Shown here: piece after piece, positions 1 to 5,326 of the stretch
Layout of the letters: the number at the start of each line of letters is the position of its first letter
Position numbering within the stretch: position 1 is the first letter of the stretch
From: Chloroflexota bacterium
Lineage (GTDB): Bacteria > Chloroflexota > Dehalococcoidia > Bin125
Assembly: GCA_027296805.1 (NCBI GenBank)
Contig: JAPUIR010000361.1
Coordinates: 1 to 7,761, forward strand
Reading direction: 5' to 3'
Length of the DNA: 7,761 nt
Program-made: the position numbers and the translations under genes
Notes under the pieces: model-generated
Told to the model about the DNA's origin: nothing
The model's input: only the letters and a program-made list of their open reading frames with translations
Databases searched by the model: none

Positions 1-1
1 G

Positions 2-577
2 CTGGTGTACGTGGAGGGGGTGCTGGGATCGGACTTGCTGGCGCAGATGTTCGCGCCGGATGGGACGTTCCTGCAAGCGGCGGACGACAGCGGCCATGGG
101 CTCGATCCGGAGATCGCGCTGACGTTGACGCAGGACGGCAGCTACCGGGTGGAGGTGTTCGCGGTGGGATCGAAGATCGGGGCCTACCAGTTCTCGGTGT
201 CGACGGTCCCGGAGACGGTGGCCGAGCCGGACGCCACGGTGGTGGAGGCGATGACGAACACGGCGCTGGCGTATCTGGCGGCGCTGCAGGATTCAGACAC
301 GCTCAATCTGTTTGCGCTGGCGGGGCCGGAGGCGATTTCGTTCCGAGGTTGGGAATCGGCGGAGGACGTGGAGCGCGACCTGACGAAGCTGGCGGAGACC
401 GTGCTGTTCGGGGAGGCGGCGACGCCGATCTCACAGCTCAACGGCGAGCGCGGACGTGTCTTCGTGCCGATCGGCGACGGGAGTCAGTCGATGCGTTTCG
501 ACATGACGCTCACAGGAGGGCGCTGGTTCGTGGACTTCTGGGAGCGGGTGTTCGTGGCGCCGGAGCCGGACGCGTAG
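2..577 (+). CDS. Secreted-type protein, 3' part: PPC-like beta domain plus NTF2-like C-terminal domain
   Basis: The gene is open to the left window edge, so its N-terminus and any signal peptide are missing; 191 residues are visible before the TAG stop. The first ~70 residues (YVEGVLGSDLLAQMF, then a DDSGHGLDPEI stretch and a DGSYRVEVFAVGSKIGAYQFSV strand pair) follow the pattern of bacterial pre-peptidase C-terminal (PPC) beta-sandwich domains, which occur on exported proteins, often peptidases. Residues ~80-185 alternate helix (TNTALAYLAALQDSD) and strands ending in GGRWFVDFWERVF, the look of an NTF2/SnoaL/DUF4878-like cone fold. The fold assignments come from pattern recognition, not alignment. 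No catalytic motif is visible in this part. A secreted-protein gene follows after 62 bp on the same strand, so the two may be co-transcribed. Codons end mainly in G or C. What the missing N-terminal part does is unknown. Confidence 0.75.
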   Translation: MVYVEGVLGSDLLAQMFAPDGTFLQAADDSGHGLDPEIALTLTQDGSYRVEVFAVGSKIGAYQFSVSTVPETVAEPDATVVEAMTNTALAYLAALQDSDTLNLFALAGPEAISFRGWESAEDVERDLTKLAETVLFGEAATPISQLNGERGRVFVPIGDGSQSMRFDMTLTGGRWFVDFWERVFVAPEPDA

Positions 578-619
578 GCGCGGCGTGGTTGGAAGCGGTC
601 CGGTAAGCTGATCGCGGTG

Positions 620-651
620 GTGGGGTCCCGGAGCGAATCTTGGGACCACAC
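620..651 (+). promoter_or_regulatory. Stem-loop enclosing the SD and TTG start of the next gene
   Basis: GTGGGGTCCC (620-629) pairs with GGGACCACAC (642-651) in nine of ten positions, leaving a 12-base loop (630-641). The loop holds the Shine-Dalgarno-like GGAG (630-633) and the first two bases of the TTG start codon (640-642). No T-run follows, so it does not look like a terminator for the upstream gene. A translational-control role is inference, and chance formation in GC-rich DNA is possible. Confidence 0.35.
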
Positions 652-1392
652 ATTCGTAACGTCGTCCTGGTCGTTTTCGCCGCGCTGCTGGTACTCAGCG
701 CGATCGGCGCGGGTCCGGGACGAGAGCGGGTCTCTGCGCAGGGGCCGATCCAAGAGCTGTTTCCGGGCTGGAACGTGGTGCTGTACGGCGGCGTGGGGCT
801 GGAGACACCGCTGGCGCTGAACGATGTGCGACCACTGGTGGAGTCGGTGTGGGAATTCCACGCGCGAAGCCAGAGCTGGACGATGTGGAGCCCGGCGCTA
901 CCCGGGGAGCTGACCAGTCTGCAGCGTCTGGAGCGGGGCCGGATCTATTTCGTACGGTCGCTCGGGGCGGGAAGCTGGACCTATCCGCTCGTTGCGCCGG
1001 AACCACAGCCCGAGCCTGAGCCGGAGCCGCCAACCCCGCCGGGGGAGTGGCGGCTGACGTTCAGTCGAACGACGGTGCTGTTCGCGCTGGAGGAGTCGAT
1101 CACGATCAGGGAGTCGGGTGCGGGGGAGTCGACGAAGGACGGCGAGACGGCGGCCTTCACGGTGGATGCCGTGTCGCTGATACAGGTTGGGGGGCTGTTG
1201 GAGTCGAACGGGTTCTTCGGGGATTGGCCGGACGACACGGAGAGCGGCTGCACGAGCTGTTTCCACTACACGCTGACGATCACGTCGCCCGCGGGAGCGA
1301 CGGTAACGCTGGCGAGCGATGGCGTGGGGGCCAGCGGTGATCTGCTCGCGTTGATCAACGGACTGACGGCGATCTTGCTCATGGCGCCGTAA
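640..1392 (+). CDS. Secreted protein with GWN-type beta domain, Pro/Glu linker and emfourin-like C-terminal domain
   Basis: A 250-residue protein. The start is TTG at 640, preceded at 6 bases by GGAG; the frame has a stop at 604-606 and no ATG or GTG alternative, so TTG is the best choice. Residues 7-24 form a hydrophobic signal segment (VVLVVFAALLVLSAIGAG), and VSA|QG at 31-35 is a plausible signal peptidase I site. Residues ~38-108 (FPGWNVVLYGG, VWEFHARSQSW, LERGRIYFV) form a beta domain of the 'GWNLVGW...aGeGlWV' kind that I associate with Chloroflexota secreted proteins. Residues 119-134 are a Pro/Glu linker. Residues ~136-248 run strand-rich, then LLESNGFF, CTSCFHYTLTI, VTLASDG and a helix LLALINGLTAILL. 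This order resembles emfourin, the proteinaceous inhibitor of the M4 peptidase protealysin. The resemblance is from memory and the function is untested. The protein is probably exported, and the Cys204/Cys207 pair could form a disulfide or bind metal. Confidence 0.8.
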   Translation: MGPHIRNVVLVVFAALLVLSAIGAGPGRERVSAQGPIQELFPGWNVVLYGGVGLETPLALNDVRPLVESVWEFHARSQSWTMWSPALPGELTSLQRLERGRIYFVRSLGAGSWTYPLVAPEPQPEPEPEPPTPPGEWRLTFSRTTVLFALEESITIRESGAGESTKDGETAAFTVDAVSLIQVGGLLESNGFFGDWPDDTESGCTSCFHYTLTITSPAGATVTLASDGVGASGDLLALINGLTAILLMAP

Positions 1393-1524
1393 GAGACGCT
1401 GCCCAACTGTGCGGACCGGGGCGCATGCGTCACGCGCCTGGGTGGTTGCATCCAGAGGACTCGCACGCGATGTTGTGGCCCGAGAGTGGAGCGGTTCCCC
1501 CCAGGGCTGCATCGAGGAGATCCG

Positions 1525-1944
1525 ATGGCCAATAACGAGCGCGCCAAGCCGATCGTGCAGATGACCAAGGGCGAAGAGCTCCCGTGGTCGGATCACCGAA
1601 GCGGGATGCTGATCCAATTCGGGGTGTCGGGGGAGCTCACGTCGTCAGAGCACGTGTTCATGACGCGGCAGAAGATTCCGCCGTCGATGCGAAGTACGCC
1701 GCATTATCATGTGAATTGCGAGACGGCGATGTACATCCTGAAGGGGCCCGTGACGATGCGGCACGGCGACGAGCTGGAGCACGCGCACGAGGCGGTGACG
1801 GGCGATTTTCTGCACCTACCGCAAGACGCGATTCACCAGATCATTAATCCGAGCGAGACGGAGGAGGCGGAGGTGGTGCTGTGCCGGAACGCGTCGGAGG
1901 AGTTGGTCAAGGATCTGCCGGAGCTGGATCCGGAGAGCTGCTAG
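1525..1944 (+). CDS. Single-domain cupin protein
   Basis: A 139-residue one-domain protein. The start is ATG 1525, chosen over an in-frame GTG at 1486 because GAGGAGA (1514-1520) lies 4 bases upstream and the 13 extra residues are not cupin-like. Cupin motif 1 is PHYHVNCETAMYILKG (residues 59-74), giving metal ligands His60, His62 and Glu66. Motif 2 is GDFLHLPQDAIHQIIN (93-108), giving the fourth ligand His104 and the conserved Pro99 and Asn108. All four ligands are intact, so the protein should bind a divalent metal. Substrate and reaction cannot be read from the sequence; small cupins of this size include dioxygenases, isomerases and sugar-binding proteins. There is no signal peptide, so it is cytoplasmic. 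It stands alone: 132 bp after the secreted-protein gene, and convergent with the next gene only 8 bp away. Confidence 0.85.
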   Translation: MANNERAKPIVQMTKGEELPWSDHRSGMLIQFGVSGELTSSEHVFMTRQKIPPSMRSTPHYHVNCETAMYILKGPVTMRHGDELEHAHEAVTGDFLHLPQDAIHQIINPSETEEAEVVLCRNASEELVKDLPELDPESC

Positions 1945-1952
1945 CTGGCGAA

Positions 1953-3584
1953 TCAGTCAGCCACACCACTGGCGGGTGAGGTGTGACCGGCGCCACGATC
2001 CGATCTGGTGCCCGTCAGGGCTTCGAGGTCGTCACGCATAGCGTCGATGGCGACGTGGGCGCTGGCGAGGGCGGTAACGACAAGGTCTGCGCCGCGGACG
2101 TTGTCGCCGCCCGCGTAGACGTGGGGGCGAGTGGTGCGACCGTCATCATCGACGACGATGCCGCCCCAGTCGTTGACCTGGATGCCGGCTTCCTCGGCGA
2201 GGAATTCGTGGCCGATGTCGTAGCCGACGGCGACGACGACGGCGTCGGCCTCGAGAACGAACTCGGAGCCCGCGATGGGAGAGGGACGGCGGCGGCCGGA
2301 TTCATCGGGCTCGCCGAGTTCCATGCGGACGCACTCGATGGCTTTGACGTCGCCGTTTTCGCCGAGGAGGGCGACGGGGGTGGTGAGGTACTCGAAGAGG
2401 ACGCCCTCTTCACGGGCGTGGCGTCGTTCTTCCTCACGGCCCACCATTTCGTTCTCGGTGCGGCGGTAGAGGAGGGTGACGTGCTCGACGCCGAGGCGGA
2501 TGGCGGAGCGGACGCAGTCCATGGAGGTGTCGCCGCCGCCCACGACGACGAGGTGCTCGCGGATCGCGGGGTCGCCGTGGAGGGCGGCAGGGAGGTCGGG
2601 GTCGGGGAGGTTGGCGCGGACGAGGAATTCGGTCGCGGTGGCGACGTGGTTGAGGTGCTCGCCGCTGAGGCGGAGCTTTTTGCCCTGTCCGGCGCCGTGG
2701 GCGAGGAAGACGGCTTCGTAGGCGTCTAGGTCGGCCCAGGAGAGATCGCGGCCGAGGCGGGTTTCGAAGCGGAAGTTGACGCCGGCCTTCTGGAGCGCGT
2801 CGATTTTCTCGTCAACGATGTATTTGGCGGTCTTGAAGTTGGGGATGCCATAGCGGAGGACGCCGCCGCCGCGTGGCCAGGCTTCGAAGACGGTGACGGC
2901 GTGCCCTTCGAGGCGCATGTGCTCAGCGGCGGCGAGGCCAGCCGGGCCGGCGCCAATGATGGCGACGGTCAGCCCGGATTCGCCAGCGCGAGGATGAGGG
3001 ACGGGGAATCCGCCGCGGCGCTTGCGATCCCAGTCGCCGAGGAAGGCTTCGAGCTTGCCGATGGCGACGGGCTTGTTTTTCTTGCCAACGACGCAGTCCC
3101 CCTCGCAGAGGCTCTCCTGCGGGCAGAGGCGTCCGCAGAGTTCGGGCATTTCGCTGGTGGCGCGGAAGACGGCGGCGGCCTGAGCGAGTTTGCCGATTTC
3201 GAGGAGGGCGAAGGCGCCGGGGATGTCGTTGCCGATGGGGCAAGCCTTGATGCAGGGAGCGGCGGGGCATTGGATGCAGCGCTGGGCCTCGAACATGGCG
3301 GGCTCAGGGGTGTAGCCGTGATAGACCTCGTCCCAGTTGTGGATGCGTTCGAACGGGAGCTGCTTCGTGACGTGGTGCGGGGGGATGCGAAGGCGGGCTT
3401 TGCGGTCGATCGGGAAGGGCTGCGGGGCTCGTTCGCGCTTGACGCGTTTCGCCCGCCCAGACTGCTGTTGGGCAGGCTGCTGCCCGGCAGACTTCTGTTC
3501 AGCGAGCCTCTTTTCAGCGGGCCTTTGCTCAGGCGACAAGGCAGACCCCTCCGGCCGACGGCGCCGAGCCATCAGCTCCATCAT
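1953..3584 (-). CDS. GltD-type NAD(P)-dependent flavin/iron-sulfur oxidoreductase (glutamate synthase small subunit-like)
   Basis: 543 residues from the tandem ATG-ATG at 3584. Other starts are possible: ATG 3629, TTG 3650, or ATG 3572, which alone has a GGAG three bases upstream. Family: glutamate synthase beta subunit / dihydropyrimidine dehydrogenase N-terminal module, which passes electrons from NAD(P)H through FAD and two [4Fe-4S] clusters. Cluster ligands are visible as Cys103-x2-Cys106-x4-Cys111-x3-Cys115 and Cys150-x3-Cys154-x5-Cys160-x3-Cys164. The FAD Rossmann motif is GAGPAGLAAAE (from residue 211), the NAD(P) motif GGGDTSMDCV (from 349), and the C-terminal FAD motif is AGGDNVRGADLVVTALASAH (from 491). 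All are intact. Residues 1-60 are an extra low-complexity basic/Gln-rich tail absent from typical ~470-residue GltD. No gltB is in view, so it may partner a distant large subunit or act as a standalone oxidoreductase (NfnB/SudA-like). Codons end in C, unlike the + strand genes. Confidence 0.9.
   Translation of the reverse strand: MMELMARRRRPEGSALSPEQRPAEKRLAEQKSAGQQPAQQQSGRAKRVKRERAPQPFPIDRKARLRIPPHHVTKQLPFERIHNWDEVYHGYTPEPAMFEAQRCIQCPAAPCIKACPIGNDIPGAFALLEIGKLAQAAAVFRATSEMPELCGRLCPQESLCEGDCVVGKKNKPVAIGKLEAFLGDWDRKRRGGFPVPHPRAGESGLTVAIIGAGPAGLAAAEHMRLEGHAVTVFEAWPRGGGVLRYGIPNFKTAKYIVDEKIDALQKAGVNFRFETRLGRDLSWADLDAYEAVFLAHGAGQGKKLRLSGEHLNHVATATEFLVRANLPDPDLPAALHGDPAIREHLVVVGGGDTSMDCVRSAIRLGVEHVTLLYRRTENEMVGREEERRHAREEGVLFEYLTTPVALLGENGDVKAIECVRMELGEPDESGRRRPSPIAGSEFVLEADAVVVAVGYDIGHEFLAEEAGIQVNDWGGIVVDDDGRTTRPHVYAGGDNVRGADLVVTALASAHVAIDAMRDDLEALTGTRSDRGAGHTSPASGVAD
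3459..3533 (-). repeat. Five imperfect 15-bp tandem units encoding a pentapeptide repeat
   Basis: Units are 3459-3473, 3474-3488, 3489-3503, 3504-3518 and 3519-3533, sharing a core like AGACTTCTGTTCAGC. In the GltD-like protein they encode pentads of the type A-[EGQ]-[KQ]-x-[LSP] (AEKRL, AEQKS, AGQQP, AQQQS) within the N-terminal tail. Alanines recur every five residues. The copies have diverged but the reading frame is kept. A repeat of this kind can change copy number by slippage. Confidence 0.7.
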
Positions 3585-3696
3585 CGACGAACCGACCCCG
3601 TATTGAGAGTACGACCAGGGACGGGGCATGGTCTGCCCAGCAGTCCGCAAGGCAGGTTACACGGGTGGTAGCTTGGCCTGAACGGGACAGCAGGCT

Positions 3697-4557
3697 GTGG
3701 ACGAGACAGAACCGATGCCAACGCCGGACGACGCGCACGCGGTGGCGTTCGCGCGGCTGGCGGGGGCGGGGGAGGGGATGCTGGACCTGGGTCGGGCGGC
3801 GCTCGCGATCGGGCGGATCACGGAGCCGGGGCTGATGGTTGAGGAGTATGCGGCGCGGCTGGATGCGCTCGCGGATCGGGCAGTGGTGGCGTGCGGCGCC
3901 GAGGCGGAGGCGGCGCGGGTGGTGGCGGCGGTGTCGGAGGTGCTGTTTCGCGAGGAGGGGTTCGCTGGTGATCGCACGGATTACTACAACCCCCAGAACT
4001 CGTTTCTGCATGACGTGCTGGAGCGGCGGCGAGGGCTGCCGATTCTGCTGTCGGTGTTGTTCATGGAGGTCGCGGGGCGAGCGGGGTTGGTGGTGGAGGG
4101 GGTGGGGGCGCCGTCGCACTTCGTCGTGCGCTACCGGGCAGACGAGGAGTGGCAGTTCCTCGATCCCTTTCGGGGGGGCGAGGCGATCCCGCGCTCGGTG
4201 CTGGAGGCGCGGGTGCAGCAGGCGTTGGCGGGGACGTCGGTGTCGACGGAGGCGTTCCTGGAGGGGGTGACGGGGCGGCAGATCCTGGGCCGGATCCTGG
4301 TGAACCTGAAGGGATGCTACGCGCGTCGGGGGGATGCGACGGGGGCGCTGGCCGCGACGGACTTCTTGCTGGCGATGACACCGTGGGCGGTGGAGGAGGT
4401 GCGTGATCGGGGGCTGCTGCTCTATCAATTGCAGCGTTATGACGAGTCGCTCGATGCGTTGCAGCGCTACGTGGAGCATGCGCCGGAATCGGCCCAAGTG
4501 GAGCCACTCGAACGGCTGATAGGGCAGATCGAGGAGATTTTGGCGCAAGGGGGCTGA
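3697..4557 (+). CDS. SirB1-family protein: transglutaminase-like domain plus TPR
   Basis: A 286-residue protein of the SirB1/YchA family. The start is GTG 3697; ATG 3715 (MPTPDD) is equally possible, and neither has a strong SD. Residues ~20-170 hold the transglutaminase-like part: YYNPQNSFL (96-104), the signature ERRRGLPILLSVLF (109-122), GAPSHFVVRY (137-146, with His141) and FLDPF (154-158, with Asp156). The His and Asp of a papain-like triad position are present, but no Cys stands where a transglutaminase nucleophile would be, as is usual in this family, so catalysis is doubtful. Residues ~196-265 (GRILVNLKGCYARRGD, LLYQLQRYDESLDALQRYVE) form TPR-like helices for protein contacts. It is probably cytoplasmic. 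The family's biochemical role is not established, and the neighbours give no clear hint. It is divergent from the GltD-like gene, and its codons are extremely G-ended. Confidence 0.9.
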   Translation: MDETEPMPTPDDAHAVAFARLAGAGEGMLDLGRAALAIGRITEPGLMVEEYAARLDALADRAVVACGAEAEAARVVAAVSEVLFREEGFAGDRTDYYNPQNSFLHDVLERRRGLPILLSVLFMEVAGRAGLVVEGVGAPSHFVVRYRADEEWQFLDPFRGGEAIPRSVLEARVQQALAGTSVSTEAFLEGVTGRQILGRILVNLKGCYARRGDATGALAATDFLLAMTPWAVEEVRDRGLLLYQLQRYDESLDALQRYVEHAPESAQVEPLERLIGQIEEILAQGG

Positions 4558-4558
4558 T

Positions 4559-4584
4559 GGGAGGGCGCGGTGGGGAACAGGGGG
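4559..4584 (+). other. Canonical G-quadruplex motif after the SirB1-type gene
   Basis: Four G-runs, GGG (4559-4561), GGG (4563-4565), GGGG (4572-4575) and GGGGG (4580-4584), are separated by loops of 1, 6 and 4 bases, satisfying G3+N1-7. The motif begins two bases after the TGA stop, on the transcribed-sense strand, so it would be present in mRNA. Two more G4 runs lie just beyond (about 4609-4618). Formation and function are inference. Confidence 0.5.
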
Positions 4585-4654
4585 TGGCTTATCCGTCCAC
4601 GACAGAAGGGGTTGGGGCGTGGCGAGCGGGATCGTCGCTATGGTATGGTCGGCA

Positions 4655-4734
4655 CGATTTCCGGGATCATTCATTGCGATTCCGGAAGAGGCGTTATTCG
4701 CATTATTTGATTCGATAGTGAGTAGAGGAAGCGA
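4655..4734 (+). promoter_or_regulatory. AT-rich leader and probable promoter region of the YjbQ-family gene
   Basis: This is the most AT-rich stretch in the intergenic DNA (for example 4691-4716). It holds -10-like CATTAT (4701-4706) and overlapping TTATTT, and -35-like TTGCGA (4674-4679), but the spacing between them is not standard, so the exact promoter is unclear. TTCCGGGA (4659-4666) and the perfect palindrome TTCCGGAA (4680-4687) lie 21 bp apart, about two helical turns, and could be an operator pair. GAGGAA (4725-4730) is the ribosome binding site. Confidence 0.4.
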
Positions 4735-5247
4735 GTGGCTGCAATCCGAGCCCCGGGCCTCTCGGCTTTGCCGAGTGTCCGGGAAGCGTCGCAAGGCGGC
4801 GCCTTCAGCTTCGTGCACCAGGATTTGGAGTACCGGACTGAGCTGGGTCCGTGGCTCCTCGACATCACGGAGGACGTTCGCCAGGTCGTGCTGGAGTCGG
4901 GGCTGCAGTTCGGCCAGGTGTCGGTGTTTTCGAACCACACCACGGCTGCGATCCGGCTGCAAGAGCATGAGCCGCTGTTGCTGGAGGATCTCAAGGAGCT
5001 GCTGGAGTCGATCGCGCCACGCGAGCGCTACTACCGGCACAACGATTTCTCGATCCGCACGGTGAACATGCATCCGGACGAGCCCAAGAACGGACACAGC
5101 CATTGCCAGCAGATCTTGCTCAGTACGAGCGAGACGATTCCGCTGATCGACGGCGAGTTGCAGATGGGCGAGTACCAGAGCGTGTTCCTGGTGGAGTTGG
5201 ACTCCGCGCGGGATCGCCGGGTGACCGTTTCGATCCTGGGAATGTAG
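4735..5247 (+). CDS. yjbQ: YjbQ/UPF0047-family protein
   Basis: A 170-residue protein. The start is GTG 4735 with GAGGAA four bases upstream; the next candidate, TTG at 4768, has no SD. The core from about residue 24 fits the YjbQ (UPF0047) family: LLDITEDVRQVV (41-52), FSNHTTAAIRLQE (65-77, with His68), RYYRHND (98-104), KNGHSHCQQILLS (118-130, with His121 and His123), then DGELQMGEYQSVFLVELD and DRRVTVSILGM. Escherichia coli YjbQ can substitute for thiamine phosphate synthase at low level in vivo, but the native role of the family remains uncertain. The protein is ~30 residues longer at the N-terminus than the ~138-residue E. coli form; this tail is not recognisable. Family members form compact trimers. 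Codon use is less G-ended than in neighbouring + strand genes, as might fit a well-expressed conserved gene. It appears to be monocistronic, with its own AT-rich leader and a terminator-like hairpin downstream. Confidence 0.9.
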   Translation: MAAIRAPGLSALPSVREASQGGAFSFVHQDLEYRTELGPWLLDITEDVRQVVLESGLQFGQVSVFSNHTTAAIRLQEHEPLLLEDLKELLESIAPRERYYRHNDFSIRTVNMHPDEPKNGHSHCQQILLSTSETIPLIDGELQMGEYQSVFLVELDSARDRRVTVSILGM

Positions 5248-5264
5248 ACCGCGCTCGCCGCGGT
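5248..5264 (+). other. Short hairpin directly after the YjbQ stop
   Basis: ACCGCG (5248-5253) and CGCGGT (5259-5264) pair perfectly around a CTCGC loop, starting at the base after the stop codon. No T-run follows. Its 3' arm (GCGGT, 5260-5264) could instead pair with ACCGC (5289-5293) in the next hairpin. Confidence 0.4.
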
Positions 5265-5284
5265 AACCGAACTAGGCAGAAGCC

Positions 5285-5314
5285 GAGGACCGCCGCAAGG
5301 CGGTCCTCCTGTTT
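5285..5314 (+). terminator. Probable rho-independent terminator or attenuator
   Basis: GAGGACCGCC (5285-5294) and GGCGGTCCTC (5299-5308) form a perfect 10-bp stem closed by a GCAA tetraloop of the stable GNRA type. CTGTTT (5309-5314) follows, a short and imperfect T-run. It would end the YjbQ transcript. The SD AAGGGA of the next gene begins at 5315, directly after the T-run, so termination here would also silence that gene. Confidence 0.6.
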
Positions 5315-5326
5315 AAGGGAACGGCG

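Noticed and set aside
1393..1524. 132-bp gap before the cupin, examined for a T-box, riboswitch or promoter
   Set aside because: No T-box core, no strong hairpin (only GGCGC/GCGCC with a 9-base loop) and no convincing -35/-10 pair. Only the cupin SD is clear.
898..1617. 239-codon minus-strand open frame
   Set aside because: It is antisense to the secreted protein and the cupin. The Arg-rich product has no recognisable motif.
1962..1985. CACACC...GGTGTG hairpin near the convergent cupin/GltD stops, considered as a bidirectional terminator
   Set aside because: It has only 6 paired bases, a 12-base loop and no T-run on either side, and it lies inside the GltD-like coding sequence.
1983..3671. 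Two long plus-strand open frames (1983-2729 and 2901-3671)
   Set aside because: Both are antisense to the GltD-like gene, whose motifs are complete. Their Asp/Gly/Glu/Val-rich products match no family I recognise and reflect codon bias of the real gene.
3654..3682. TTCAGG - 17 bp - TAACCT on the minus strand, a possible promoter for the GltD-like gene
   Set aside because: The spacing is right, but each box matches its consensus at only three of six positions, which is expected by chance.
3759..3777. Dense G-run at the start of the SirB1-type gene, considered as a second quadruplex
   Set aside because: It has only three runs of three or more G. It follows from Gly/Ala codons in a G-ended gene.
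3529..5103. Very long (524-codon) open frame on the minus strand
   Set aside because: It lies antisense to the well-supported SirB1 and YjbQ genes and crosses their intergenic region. Its product is Arg/His/Pro/Gln-rich low complexity, typical of GC-rich antisense frames.
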